Shown here: piece after piece, positions 15,058 to 24,810 of the stretch
Layout of the letters: the number at the start of each line of letters is the position of its first letter
How positions within the stretch are numbered: position 1 is the first letter of the stretch
Assembly: GCF_011045165.1 (NCBI RefSeq)
Contig: NZ_JAAKZI010000040.1
Span: 1-33,569 of the forward strand
DNA from: Arthrobacter silviterrae
GTDB taxonomy: Bacteria > Actinomycetota > Actinomycetes > Actinomycetales > Micrococcaceae
Length of the DNA stretch: 33,569 nucleotides
Reading direction: 5' to 3'
Notes under the pieces: generated by a model
What the model saw: the letters and a program-made list of their open reading frames with translations, nothing else
What the model was told of the DNA's origin: nothing
Databases searched by the model: none
Position numbers and translations under genes: made by a program

Positions 15058-16238
15058 CGGTGGTCGAATCTGCCATCCAGGAGACCGGAGGAACGCCGCT
15101 GGCAATTCTGCGCGACATTTGCAGGTTTGATTCCGGTGGAACACCTGATCGGGCGAATTCAGATTTTTATGGTGGCACGACGCCATGGATTAGTGGTGCA
15201 GACATCGCACCAGATGGTCGCCTCAGTCCTCGATCGCAAATCACAGAATTGGCGCTCACCCGATCGGCTGCACGGGTTGTGGGTCCAGGCACAATCCTGT
15301 TGGTGACTCGAACCTCCGTTGGTAAGGTGGCGATTGCGCCATATCCAGTCTCTTTCAGCCAAGACATCACGGCGATTACACCTTCCCCGGAAGCCCTCGA
15401 CACCAGTTACTTGGTTGAATTCCTAAAGTCGCAACAGGACTATTTCACCGGAAATGCTCGCGGCGCCACCATTAAGGGCATTACCCGAGACGTCGTCAGG
15501 AATCTGTCAATTCCTCTCCCACGCCTCCCCGAGCAGCGCCGGATCGCGGCCATCCTGGACAAGGCCGACCGCCTCCGCGCCCAGCGTCGCGAAGCCCTCG
15601 CCCATCTTGATGCCTTGACTCAATCCATCTTCAACGACATGTTCGTGTTGAATCTGAATACATTCACGGAAGTACACGATCTCGGAAATGTCTGCGATTT
15701 CTATGCCGGTTCATCACTTCGCGGAGGTGAATCGTGGACTGGTCAAGACCACGGTTTCCTCCAACTGAAGGTCTCAGATATGAACCGGCGAGGAAATGAG
15801 GTTCAAATTCGCGGTGCTGCACTGTGGTCCGGAAAACCGGGGGCAAAATCTGCCACATTGCCGGCTGGAAGCATCATATTTCCCAAGCGTGGTGCATCAA
15901 TTGCCACGAACAAGAAACGCACTGTAATGCGACCGGCGGTCCTCGATCCAAACCTGATGGGCATAACTCCAAGAGCTTCCGTGGATATTTACTACCTTCA
16001 TCATTGGTTTGAAAAGTTCGATCTAACCTCGTTGTCTAGCGGCAGCTCTGTTCCCCAACTAAACAAGAAGGACTTGTTCCCAGTCCAGATCCCTGTTCCC
16101 CCGTTGGAACTGCAGCAGACCTTCGCAAGGCGAGTGGCCGGCGTCGAACGACTGAAAGAGCAGCACCGCACCCAGTTGGCAGAGCTGGACACCCTTTTCG
16201 AATCCCTTCAACACCGCGCTTTTAGAGGAGAGCTGTGA
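15054..16238 (+). CDS. hsdS: Type I restriction-modification specificity subunit (HsdS)
   Basis: 394 residues with the usual two target-recognition domains, each followed by a conserved helical spacer. The first recognition domain is about residues 20-155, then RLPEQRRIAAILDKADRLRA and QRREALAHLDALTQSIFNDM. The second is about 205-340, then PPLELQQTFARRVAGVERLK and ELDTLFESLQHRAFRGEL. Each half reads one part of a split DNA target; the sequence recognised cannot be predicted. GC is visibly lower inside the recognition domains than in the spacers, as expected from domain shuffling. GTG start overlapping hsdM; stop overlapping the Mrr gene. Confidence 0.93.
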   Translation: MTVVESAIQETGGTPLAILRDICRFDSGGTPDRANSDFYGGTTPWISGADIAPDGRLSPRSQITELALTRSAARVVGPGTILLVTRTSVGKVAIAPYPVSFSQDITAITPSPEALDTSYLVEFLKSQQDYFTGNARGATIKGITRDVVRNLSIPLPRLPEQRRIAAILDKADRLRAQRREALAHLDALTQSIFNDMFVLNLNTFTEVHDLGNVCDFYAGSSLRGGESWTGQDHGFLQLKVSDMNRRGNEVQIRGAALWSGKPGAKSATLPAGSIIFPKRGASIATNKKRTVMRPAVLDPNLMGITPRASVDIYYLHHWFEKFDLTSLSSGSSVPQLNKKDLFPVQIPVPPLELQQTFARRVAGVERLKEQHRTQLAELDTLFESLQHRAFRGEL

Positions 16239-17188
16239 CCACCACACCATCCGCCCCAGTTTCCGACGGCATCCCGAGATGGCAGGAATTCATGATTCCC
16301 GTACTGCGCGTCCTTTCCGATGGAACTGCACGTAAGCGTCGTGACTTGATCACTGAAGTTCAGGACCGCGTGGGATTGTCGGCTGAACAGCGCTCGATCT
16401 TGTTGAATTCGGGGCAGCCAAAGGTTGAAAACCGGGTCGGGTGGGCGTTGTCTGACTTGACCACTGCAACTGCCATTCAACGACCGGCACGAGCGACGTT
16501 TGAGATCACCGAACTCGGCCGGGCTCTATTGAGGGACCATCCTGAGGGGCTCGATCGAAACATCCTGGCCACAGTCGACGCCTATGCTGCCCATCAAAGG
16601 ACGAAGGCCGCTGAGGTCCCCACGGCCGTAGCCACTGCCACCGAGGCCGTGGCAGAAGCACCCGAATCGATGCTGTCACCGGAGGAACAGATCGAGGCGG
16701 GGATCGAGCTCATTCACGGAGATGTCGGCAACAATCTGATTGAACGGCTGCAGGCCAGCGACCCTGCATTCTTCGAGCAGGCCGTTGTCGACCTCCTGCT
16801 GAAGATGGGCTACGGCGGGGCGGAGCAGCGCGGAAAGCGGATTGGCGGAACCGGCGACGGCGGCGTGGACGGCGTCATCGACCAGGACCCGCTGGGGCTG
16901 GACAAGGTTTATATCCAGGCCAAGCGGTACGCCGACGGGAACAACATCGGACGGGAAACCGTCCAGGCGTTTGTCGGCGCACTGCAGGGTGTTGGCGCCA
17001 GCAAGGGCGTCTTCATCACGACGAGCACTTTCACTGCGCATGCGGTTGGCTACGCGAACAATGTCCCGTCGAGGGTCATCCTGATCGACGGTGCCCGGTT
17101 GGCGGACTTGATGATCAAATACCGGGTGGGTGTGCAAGTGAAAGAAAGCTACGACGTCGTTGAGCTGGACGAGGACTTCTTCGAGTAG
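16235..17188 (+). CDS. mrr: Mrr-family restriction endonuclease
   Basis: 317 residues. The N-terminal winged-helix Mrr_N domain (PRWQEFMIPVLRVLSDGTAR to about residue 110) is followed by a linker and the PD-(D/E)xK-type Mrr catalytic domain. FEQAVVDLLLKMGYGG leads to GGTGDGGVDG with Asp212 and then YIQAK with Gln228 and Lys230, the Mrr-type variant of the nuclease signature. Classical Mrr is a type IV enzyme that cuts methylated DNA. Here the gene overlaps hsdS by four bases, so it is co-translated with the type I methylase, and it is followed by a strong terminator. It may attack foreign methylation patterns or have been recruited to the type I complex; the sequence does not decide. Confidence 0.9.
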   Translation: MTTTPSAPVSDGIPRWQEFMIPVLRVLSDGTARKRRDLITEVQDRVGLSAEQRSILLNSGQPKVENRVGWALSDLTTATAIQRPARATFEITELGRALLRDHPEGLDRNILATVDAYAAHQRTKAAEVPTAVATATEAVAEAPESMLSPEEQIEAGIELIHGDVGNNLIERLQASDPAFFEQAVVDLLLKMGYGGAEQRGKRIGGTGDGGVDGVIDQDPLGLDKVYIQAKRYADGNNIGRETVQAFVGALQGVGASKGVFITTSTFTAHAVGYANNVPSRVILIDGARLADLMIKYRVGVQVKESYDVVELDEDFFE

Positions 17189-17198
17189 GTTAAGTTCC

Positions 17199-17225
17199 GA
17201 AGGCCCCAACATTGTTGGGGCCTTC
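17199..17225. terminator. Strong bidirectional hairpin terminator
   Basis: A perfect 12-bp stem GAAGGCCCCAAC/GTTGGGGCCTTC with a 3-base loop, 10 bp after the mrr stop and 48 bp before the stop of the convergent gene. It ends the hsdM-hsdS-mrr operon and could serve both strands. Confidence 0.88.
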
Positions 17226-17273
17226 TAACCAGTAGCCGAAGCTTCTGGGGAGGTTTGCATTCATTCTACTCAG

Positions 17274-18170
17274 TCATTTTGGCGCTCCGCCTTGGTCGAA
17301 CGCCCAGCGTTCGACAAGATCCGGAGTGCATCCTGCCAAGTCGGCACCTCCCTCAGCGCGGGCAACGTCCGATAAGTGTTCCATGACGGCCAGCGCCTTG
17401 GTGTACGTGGTGACGCCATAGTTGTGGCCAACGTAGATGCCATTGCCGGCTTCTGTGCGGGACAACGTCCGCAGCACGCGCAAGTCCACAATGAGCGGCT
17501 TGTGTTCTGGGGATCCGGAGCCGTAGAAATACATCAGCTTGGTAAAGAACGCGGGCCCAAGATACCTGAAGCGGTTTCTGCCCCTGGGCTTGAACGCATC
17601 AAACGAAGCCAGCACATCAGACCTGGACAAATCCAATGCCTGTTTCAGGTCCTCACCCCCTTTGGCCTCGACAATCGACTTGATCCGGGCACGGTTGTTT
17701 CTGCGAGACTCACCGGAACCCCACAAAAGTACGTTGAAGGCGAAGTCCTCCGGACTCACGGTACCGTTGTGGACAGCTGAAGCCATGTCAAACAAGTCGC
17801 TGCGGGAAACATTAACTTCGGCTGGGGCATCGGCGGCCAGCTTGCCTTCGGATTTCCAGTTGGCGGCGGCCAGCTCCTCCTTCCACCATTGGGTATTAAA
17901 CGTGAAACCGTGCTCAAGGATCTTTTTCTCGTGCGAATAATCCTTCAAATCTTCCAGTACTTCTGACACCGGAATAACTCCAGTAGCGCTCACCCTGGCC
18001 TGCCTTCCCTCATCTGACTGTCTGTAAGTGTTTTCAATGCTGCGTCGGCAGGTTCCAAACTCGTCCACGTCGGACACACTGATGACGTGAGTGATTGTTC
18101 TTGGGCGCGGCATGCCGCTTTGCGAATAGCTCCCCTGCATGAATGAAACCGTAACATCCGGCTCAGACAT
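17274..18170 (-). CDS. OGG-fold DNA glycosylase-like protein
   Basis: 298 residues resembling proteins annotated as 8-oxoguanine DNA glycosylase OGG fold protein. The likely glycosylase-like helical core is in the C-terminal half: ALDLSRSDVLASFDAF, then YLGPAFFTKLMYFYGSGS, then KPLIVDLRVLRTLS. I cannot point to a certain catalytic Lys and Asp pair, although Lys and Asp occur in KPLIVD. Known OGG enzymes remove oxidised guanine; the role of this branch is not established. It is encoded antisense between mrr and hsdR, splitting the restriction locus. No ribosome site precedes ATG 18170; later ATGs at 18140 and 18113 are alternatives. Confidence 0.68.
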   Translation of the reverse strand: MSEPDVTVSFMQGSYSQSGMPRPRTITHVISVSDVDEFGTCRRSIENTYRQSDEGRQARVSATGVIPVSEVLEDLKDYSHEKKILEHGFTFNTQWWKEELAAANWKSEGKLAADAPAEVNVSRSDLFDMASAVHNGTVSPEDFAFNVLLWGSGESRRNNRARIKSIVEAKGGEDLKQALDLSRSDVLASFDAFKPRGRNRFRYLGPAFFTKLMYFYGSGSPEHKPLIVDLRVLRTLSRTEAGNGIYVGHNYGVTTYTKALAVMEHLSDVARAEGGADLAGCTPDLVERWAFDQGGAPK

Positions 18171-18356
18171 GCCAAACGTCAGCGCGAATTCTTGATGGCA
18201 TCCACCGGAAGACCTCCGCTAATCTTGTGTCAGACAGGCAAGCAGGGCTCCAAGAGCGGTACGCACGCCTGTTCTATCGCAGCCGCATGGTTCAATGAAT
18301 CAAAGGATCTTGGCCGCAGCGAGGCGGCAGTCGTGAACGGAGCGGTTTTGGGGGAA

Positions 18357-21300
18357 GTGCAGAGCAACTTTGCGTTCTTGCGCCATGAATGGGAGGCGCT
18401 GGCCCAGCGGGCCCGCAAGGCGGAGCAGTTCGCCTTCATCGACCCCCGCACCTCCATGTTTTACGCCCGCCACACCGCGGAACACCTGGTCGACTGGATC
18501 TACCAGGCCGAGCCGTCCATCCCGGTCCCCTACAAGCCTGACCTGAACGCCCTGACCAACCAGCGTGAATTCAAGGACATTGTCGGCACCGTCATCGGCA
18601 ACAAACTCGATGCCATCCGCAAGATGGGCAACCGGGCCGTCCACGACAAACAGGATCCGTCCCCGCTCGCCTCGCAGCAGGCCGTCATCGAACTCTTCCA
18701 CGTCTGTTATTGGCTGGCACGGACCTACACGCTGGATCCGGCCAATCTCCCGCCGGAAGGCCTGCGCTTCGACCCGGAGCTCCTCAAGCCCAGGCTCAAG
18801 CCCGGCCAGCCCGCGCCTAAGCCGCAAACCGCGGAGCAACTCACGGCACTGGGTGGGGAACTGGCGGCCAAGGATGCAGCGCTGGCCGCGGCGAAGGCGG
18901 AATCGGCCAGCCTGGCAGAGCAGCTGGCCGCGCTCCAGGCCGAGGTCAGGGCCGCCAAGGAGCGCAACGAGGGCGTCCCCGACCACCATGACTACGACGA
19001 GGCCCACACCCGCGACTACCTGATCGACGCGGACCTGCACGACGCCGGCTGGGACCTTGGGAACCCCGATGACCGTGAGTACCCGGTCACCGGAATGCCC
19101 AATGCCGCCGGCACGGGCTGGGTGGACTACGTCCTTTGGGGTGCCGACGGGCTGCCGCTCGCCGTGGTGGAGGCCAAGCGGACCACCAAAGACCCCCACA
19201 ACGGCAAGCAGCAGGCCAAGCTGTACGCGGATGCGCTGCAGCGGCAATTCGGCCGGCGCCCTGTCATCTACTACACCAACGGCTACGAACACTGGCTGTG
19301 GGACGACTCCATGTACCCGGAACGCCCCATCCAGGGCTTCCACACCCGGGACGAGCTGGAACTGATGGTAGCCCGCCGCCACACCCGCCGAAGCCTCGCA
19401 GGCGAGCCCATCGACAACGCCATTGTGGAGCGCGGCTACCAACACGCAGCCATCCGGGCCGTGACGGAATCGCTCGAGGCGGCGAACCGGAAGCAGCTCA
19501 TCGTGATGGCGACGGGGACGGGGAAGACGAGGACCGTCGTCGCGCTTTCCAAGCTGCTCATGGACGCCAACTGGGCCAAGCGTATCCTGTTCCTGGCGGA
19601 CAGGGTGGCCCTGGTCGAGCAGGCCGCCAAGGCGTTCAAGGCCCACCTGCCAGGCAGTGCCCCGGCGATTCTGGGACGGGACTCCGAGGCGGAGTCCCGC
19701 ATCCACGTGGCGACGTACCCGGCCATAATGAACCTCATTGCTGCACGGCAGTACGGGGTTGGCTACTACGACCTGATTATTGTCGACGAGGCCCACCGGT
19801 CCATCTATCAAAAGTACCGGGCGATCTTCGGCTACTTTGACGCCCTGCTGGTGGGATTGACAGCCACGCCGCAGCGGGAAGTGGACCGCAACACCTACTC
19901 CATGTTCGACATCGAGGACACCGTCCCCACATTCGCCTACGAACTGGACGAGGCCACGGCCGCCGGCTACCTGGTGCCGCCACGAGTGGTACCGGTGCCG
20001 CTGAAGTTTCCCTACGAAGGCATCCGCTACGACGAACTCTCCGAGGCGGAGAAGGACCAGTGGGACGACCTTGAGTGGGACGAGGACGGGGTGATTCCCG
20101 ACGCCGTTGACCCCGCCGTGGTGAACAGCTGGCTGTTCAACACCGACACCGTCAACAAGGCACTGGAAGTCCTGATGGAGCGCGGACACAAGGTGGCCGG
20201 CGGAGACCGGCTGGGCAAAACCATCATCTTTGCCAAGAACAACGACCACGCCAACTTCATCGCCGCGCAGTTCGACAAGAACTACCCGCACCTCAAGGGT
20301 CACTTCGCGCAGGTCATCACCTACCAGGTGAACTATGCCTCCAGCCTGATCGAGGCGTTCATGCGCAAGGGGGACAACCCGCACATTGCGGTCTCCGTGG
20401 ACATGCTGGACACCGGGATCGACGTGCCCGAAGTGGTCAACCTGGTGTTCTTCAAGATGGTCCGCTCCAAAACCAAGTTCTGGCAGATGGTTGGTCGCGG
20501 CACCCGGCCCTGCACCGATCTCTATGGGCCCGGCCAGGACAAGCAGGACTTCTTCATCTTTGACCTGTGCCGGAACGCCGAATACTTCAACGCCGGGCTG
20601 GACGGTAACGAGGGCTCCACGGGCCGCTCCCTATCGGAGCTGACATTTGCGGCGCGGGCCAAGCTGCTCTACGCAGCCCGCGCAGCCGACGCGTCCCCCT
20701 CCCTGGTCACGGACCTGGTCCACACCCTGTCCGGGCAGGTGGCACGGCTCCCCCAGGCCAACTTCCTGGTCAAGCCGCACCGGCAGGCCGTCGAGAAGTA
20801 CTCCGCGCCCGAGGGCTGGGACGGGCTGGGCGAAGGTGACATTGCGGCCATCGAGTCCGGGCTGGCGCGCGTTGCAGGCCAAGGCACGCCGGCAGGCCAT
20901 GAGGAGGCCAAGCGATTTGACCTGCTCGTGCTCAATGCCCAGCTTGCCGCATTGGCGAATCCCGGAGCCCTGGACTTTTATCGCAGGAAAATTCAGGCTG
21001 TCGCAGCCGCCTTGGCTGACCAGCCCAACAACCCGGCCATCGCGCCCACCCTGGCCTTGCTGGAACAGATTGCGGACAACCACGAATGGGAATCCGTTTC
21101 CGTGGAGTGGCTGGAATCCGTGCGGCGAAAGCTGCGCGGGCTGGTGCACCTGATCGAGAGGAAGCGCCGCACCGTGGTCTACACCAACTTCGAGGACGAG
21201 CTCGGGGACCTCGTGGAAATTGAACTGGACGGCGTCCACTCAGGCGTCAACGACTTCTCCCGCTACCGTGACAAGGTGCGTACCTACCTTCGGGCACACC

Positions 21301-21719
21301 TGGACCTCGCCACCCTGCAGCGCCTGCGCCGCAACAAGCCGCTGACAGAACTGGACCTGGCCGAACTCGAGAGGATCCTCGCTGAAAGCGGTGCGGGGAC
21401 CGCCGAAGACCTGGCACGCGCCCGATCCGAGGGACTGGCCCACTTTGTCCGATCCTTGGTCGGGCTCGACCGGGCCGCCGTGGAGGAGGTCCTGTCCGAC
21501 TTCATTAGCGGATCCACGCTCAACGCCGCGCAACTGGACTTCCTGTCAGTACTCACCACGCAGCTATCCGAAAACGGCTCCGTGCCCATCGACGCCCTCT
21601 ACAAGTCCCCGTACAGCGAACTGGCGCCCACCGGCCCCGACGACCTCTTCGGCGACGACGCCTTCGACCGCCTTGAACTGGTGCTAAGATCCTTCGATGA
21701 CGGACTGAAAGTTGGTTAA
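18357..21719 (+). CDS. hsdR: Type I restriction enzyme endonuclease subunit (HsdR)
   Basis: 1120-residue translocase-nuclease of the type I system. The N-terminus is DUF4145-like (SNFAFLRHEWEALAQRARKA and AEHLVDWIYQ), then a short coiled coil. The HSDR_N nuclease has Asp257 in WVDYVLW and Glu272-x-Lys274 in VVEAKR. The SF2 motor has Walker A ATGTGKT (385-391), DEAH (477-480), LTATP and QMVGRGTRP (710-718). The C-terminal part resembles the EcoEI R domain. I chose GTG 18357, directly after GGGGGAA, because it yields the family-typical VQSNFAFL start; the frame is open to 18192. It is separated from hsdMS by mrr and an antisense gene, so it probably has its own promoter. All key motifs are intact. 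Confidence 0.95.
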   Translation: MQSNFAFLRHEWEALAQRARKAEQFAFIDPRTSMFYARHTAEHLVDWIYQAEPSIPVPYKPDLNALTNQREFKDIVGTVIGNKLDAIRKMGNRAVHDKQDPSPLASQQAVIELFHVCYWLARTYTLDPANLPPEGLRFDPELLKPRLKPGQPAPKPQTAEQLTALGGELAAKDAALAAAKAESASLAEQLAALQAEVRAAKERNEGVPDHHDYDEAHTRDYLIDADLHDAGWDLGNPDDREYPVTGMPNAAGTGWVDYVLWGADGLPLAVVEAKRTTKDPHNGKQQAKLYADALQRQFGRRPVIYYTNGYEHWLWDDSMYPERPIQGFHTRDELELMVARRHTRRSLAGEPIDNAIVERGYQHAAIRAVTESLEAANRKQLIVMATGTGKTRTVVALSKLLMDANWAKRILFLADRVALVEQAAKAFKAHLPGSAPAILGRDSEAESRIHVATYPAIMNLIAARQYGVGYYDLIIVDEAHRSIYQKYRAIFGYFDALLVGLTATPQREVDRNTYSMFDIEDTVPTFAYELDEATAAGYLVPPRVVPVPLKFPYEGIRYDELSEAEKDQWDDLEWDEDGVIPDAVDPAVVNSWLFNTDTVNKALEVLMERGHKVAGGDRLGKTIIFAKNNDHANFIAAQFDKNYPHLKGHFAQVITYQVNYASSLIEAFMRKGDNPHIAVSVDMLDTGIDVPEVVNLVFFKMVRSKTKFWQMVGRGTRPCTDLYGPGQDKQDFFIFDLCRNAEYFNAGLDGNEGSTGRSLSELTFAARAKLLYAARAADASPSLVTDLVHTLSGQVARLPQANFLVKPHRQAVEKYSAPEGWDGLGEGDIAAIESGLARVAGQGTPAGHEEAKRFDLLVLNAQLAALANPGALDFYRRKIQAVAAALADQPNNPAIAPTLALLEQIADNHEWESVSVEWLESVRRKLRGLVHLIERKRRTVVYTNFEDELGDLVEIELDGVHSGVNDFSRYRDKVRTYLRAHLDLATLQRLRRNKPLTELDLAELERILAESGAGTAEDLARARSEGLAHFVRSLVGLDRAAVEEVLSDFISGSTLNAAQLDFLSVLTTQLSENGSVPIDALYKSPYSELAPTGPDDLFGDDAFDRLELVLRSFDDGLKVG

Positions 21720-21830
21720 CTCAGCTTCGTTCGGATGCTCTGCCGCCTGATCTGTTTGCGGCCAGCGAATTGCCTACTCCCAGCTAGTGGTGTGCCGCCT
21801 CGTAGCCTCGCGCCGCCCGGGACGCGGGAT

Positions 21831-24245
21831 TTAGTTGGATATTGCGGCGTCTGGTGCCCAGAGGTGGCGGGTAATGCCTTGGTCTTCCTCGGTTGCGCGT
21901 TCACCGAGCTCAATCGTGATGAGCTCGTCACCTTCATAGGCAGGGCTGAGCTCGAGAGCTAGGTAATCAAACAGCTCACGTTCGTGGACAGCGATGATGA
22001 TTTGCCGGTCGTTCTGCTTCGAAAGGATGCGTATGAGGGCAGCGAACTGCGCCACATGCACTTCGTCCATTGCCTGGACGGGGTCGTCGAAAACGAGACA
22101 CGGGACGATGGGTTCAACGGCGAGGTGGAGCGCAAGGAACAGGGACAGTGCTGCGGTGTTCAGGTTTCCGGCAGACAGCATCATTTGTGGTGGGCCGCTG
22201 GCTTCCCCGGTGCGATGGGTGGTCTCCAGCTTGATGTCAAACGTCTTCTTTGTGGCACTGGGGATGCCGAAACTTGGAATGAATCCTTCGTTCGGGGCCA
22301 GCCTGGTGAATACGGTCTTCCAGACCTCGTTGAGGGATTCAGTGAAGACACGGTGGACGATATTGGTGCGTGCCTGTGTTGCGGCTTCGTGGACTTCTTT
22401 CGCTACCCCTTGGCGGCGCCTCACTTCAGCGACACGACTGTCCCATCGCTTCTTGTCTTCGGCAATTTCGGCGAGGCGTTGAACAGCTATGGATTCGCGT
22501 TCGAGCGCGGCTGTTAGACGAGCCGCTTCGGCGCTTGCTTTCCGGTATTTGTTGCCTCTGTCGGTGAGACGGGCGACTTGATTTTCTGCGTATTCAAGTA
22601 GTTCGGCCGCCGCCGTCTGGAACGAATCGAATGTCGAAACCACGGTGACCCCCAGACGATCCGCGTATCTTGCGAGTTCACGGCTGATGTGGTGTTCTTC
22701 TGAAGTAGCGGCCTCAAGGTCCTCGAGTGATTGCTGAAGGTCACGCACAAGCCGGGTATGGTCAGTGCCGTTGGACTTGGCGGCTTCGATTCCCCCGACT
22801 TGGGCAGTAAGTTCAACGAGGGCTGCGTGCCGCTGTTTGATTGCCTGCTGTTGGTCAGCACCTAGGAGCCGAGCCGTGAGTTGGGTGTAGTCGATTTCCA
22901 ATCGCGCGACCCGTGCGGCTAGTTGCTCGCGCTCGTTCCGCAGGTCAACAAGGCGCTGTCCGTGACTAGTGAGTTCAGCCAGTCTTGTATCGATGTGCGC
23001 TAAGAGGCTGTGATTACCGGTCTCAGTGAAATCACGGTCGCAGACAGGGCACCTGTTACTGTCGTCGACGACGCTGCGGACTGCAGCCAAGCCCTCGATG
23101 AGGGCACTTGAATACTCGTGAGCGTCTTCAAGCCGATTCTGAAGCATATCCAACTCAGCTCGTCCGGCCTCAAGTTGCGTGCTGACCGATTCGGCCTGCC
23201 GACGAACGTGGGAGACATTCTCTAGATCCTGGAAGGCCAGGTAAGTGGCGTGCTCGACAGCGATACGCGGTTCGCTGCGCAAGCTGACTCCAGCAGCCTG
23301 GGCTGCGGCTTCCCATGCCCTCACTTTCGCCCCATCCGTGGCTTCCCACGCTTCCCTGTCGGCGGTTGCAGCCGCCAACGCAATGCGGGTCTCCTCGATT
23401 CTTTGCGTGGTCGGGCGCTCGACTAGTCCCGAGATGCGACCACCCAAGGCAATGAGTTCCTGGTGGAGTGTTATGGCAGCGGCGGACTCGACACGGGCGG
23501 AGTCGTCGTTGACTGCCGACCGGACGAACTCAAGAAGGTCGACATCAGAACCGTCGGCAGTTGTTCCACGATTGAGTCCAGCGATGGCCTCGCGCGTCGC
23601 CGCTCGAGCGTTTGCGACATCCGTTCGGGTCTCGGCTCGAAGAGCATCGAGATCCTTGAGTTGCGTTGCTATTAACTTCGCTTCGCGGTCAGCTTCGTCG
23701 ACGCCGACCGCGAGTTTCTTGAAGAGCCTGAAGTCATTTGCATCGCTGAGCCCGATGCGAAGGGCGTCCAGTTTCTCAAGGCCAAGGAGGTCGTTCACGA
23801 ACTTCTCGAGCGCGGTTTGTTCGTTGCCCTCGCGAGCTTGGTATATGTCGAGGAGACGGCCTAGCGATGCCTGGTCCAAGTAGCACCGTTCAGCGTAGAA
23901 CTTCGCCGCGGCGGCGTTAAAGGCCGGGGTGCCCTCCAACCTCGCACCGTTCACAGTCAGCGTGGTGCCTGGCGTTCGCGGCTGTAGGAACTCGGCGACG
24001 TCGGCTCGAACCGTTGCGTAGGACTGCCCGAGGAATGGGAGGTGCGCTCGGTAGCCCTCGGAGTGACGTTCCAGACTACGAATGCCGCCTGTCAGAGCGA
24101 GCTCTAGCGCAGACAGAACGCTGGTCTTTCCTGTGCCGTTCGGTCCGTGAATGAGAACGACGGGCGCGTCGAACGGCAGTTCACGTGTTCCTTCTATGCG
24201 CCGGAAGTCCGTGACCATCAGACTTCGAATGGGAACGTCACTCAT
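21831..24245 (-). CDS. SMC/Rad50-like ABC ATPase of a three-gene conflict system
   Basis: 804 residues. Walker A GPNGTGKT (34-41), a long coiled-coil region, a central zinc-hook-type CPVC at 399-402, a second coiled coil, ABC signature LSAGN and Walker B CLVFDDP followed by AMDEVH. This is the Rad50/SMC layout: ATP-driven head dimerisation with coils joined at a metal-bound apex. ATG 24245 is preferred because GGAGG lies six bases before it; the ATG at 24251 abuts the Shine-Dalgarno. It overlaps the preceding small gene by eight bases. In predicted ABC-3C systems the ATPase senses a nucleic-acid or replication intermediate and triggers the effector; that role is inferred from family and context. 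Confidence 0.9.
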   Translation of the reverse strand: MSDVPIRSLMVTDFRRIEGTRELPFDAPVVLIHGPNGTGKTSVLSALELALTGGIRSLERHSEGYRAHLPFLGQSYATVRADVAEFLQPRTPGTTLTVNGARLEGTPAFNAAAAKFYAERCYLDQASLGRLLDIYQAREGNEQTALEKFVNDLLGLEKLDALRIGLSDANDFRLFKKLAVGVDEADREAKLIATQLKDLDALRAETRTDVANARAATREAIAGLNRGTTADGSDVDLLEFVRSAVNDDSARVESAAAITLHQELIALGGRISGLVERPTTQRIEETRIALAAATADREAWEATDGAKVRAWEAAAQAAGVSLRSEPRIAVEHATYLAFQDLENVSHVRRQAESVSTQLEAGRAELDMLQNRLEDAHEYSSALIEGLAAVRSVVDDSNRCPVCDRDFTETGNHSLLAHIDTRLAELTSHGQRLVDLRNEREQLAARVARLEIDYTQLTARLLGADQQQAIKQRHAALVELTAQVGGIEAAKSNGTDHTRLVRDLQQSLEDLEAATSEEHHISRELARYADRLGVTVVSTFDSFQTAAAELLEYAENQVARLTDRGNKYRKASAEAARLTAALERESIAVQRLAEIAEDKKRWDSRVAEVRRRQGVAKEVHEAATQARTNIVHRVFTESLNEVWKTVFTRLAPNEGFIPSFGIPSATKKTFDIKLETTHRTGEASGPPQMMLSAGNLNTAALSLFLALHLAVEPIVPCLVFDDPVQAMDEVHVAQFAALIRILSKQNDRQIIIAVHERELFDYLALELSPAYEGDELITIELGERATEEDQGITRHLWAPDAAISN

Positions 24246-24810
24246 TGTCATCCTCCTCATTATCGTTCCAACCCGCCCCTTCATTCGCGTAACGGCGCAA
24301 GGCTTCCCGTACTGCCTCGGGTCCGTCGGCTGCAGCCATGATGAGCGTGATGTGGTTCGATGTCGCTTTCATAGGACCGAGCACCGCCATCACTTCGTTG
24401 ACTGGATCGCTTCCGTGGACCAGGTCTGCGTTCGGAAGTTTCAGGGGCAGGAGTACGGCAACAGCTTCCTCAATTTCCGCGATGTCGGGTGTGGAGGACG
24501 CGATGGGAAGGACGCGAGCGTAGTGCTCCAAGTCGATCCGATCGGCGGCCGCGACTCCGCCGAGAAGAACGAGACTCACAGGCCGGCGCGACGACGCCAA
24601 GTCAAGAGAGCGAGCTAAACCCGCCACGAGACGTTGCAGACGCCTACGAGGAACTTGGTCAGTTGCAACCAGAACTAGGTCATGAGAAGTATTCATCCCG
24701 CGGGCAGCGGCCTCGAAGTCGAACTCCGTGCCGACGACGGTCAGAGGCTTCGGAAGTCGTTCGAAACCAGCGCTCTCCAATACAGCTAGAACATCTTGAA
24801 CACTTGTCAT
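24238..24810 (-). CDS. Middle component of the three-gene system (ABC-3C MC-like)
   Basis: 190 residues. The order DVLAVLESAGFERL, FDFEAAARGMNTSHDLVLVA, RRLQRLVAGLARSLDLASSR, PVSLVLLGG, then LPIASSTPDIAEIEEAVAVL resembles the middle-component proteins of ABC three-component systems, which link ATPase and effector. A very acidic tail (DNEEDDNE) ends it. No catalytic motif is visible. Its ATG overlaps the SIR2 gene's stop (TGATG) and its end overlaps the ATPase start, so all three are translationally coupled. The family call is from memory of the pattern and needs a profile search. Confidence 0.72.
   Translation of the reverse strand: MTSVQDVLAVLESAGFERLPKPLTVVGTEFDFEAAARGMNTSHDLVLVATDQVPRRRLQRLVAGLARSLDLASSRRPVSLVLLGGVAAADRIDLEHYARVLPIASSTPDIAEIEEAVAVLLPLKLPNADLVHGSDPVNEVMAVLGPMKATSNHITLIMAAADGPEAVREALRRYANEGAGWNDNEEDDNE

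Noticed and set aside
18300-20384. 694-codon minus-strand frame opposite hsdR
   Set aside because: Shadow of hsdR, whose helicase and nuclease motifs are intact; the antisense protein has no recognisable domain.
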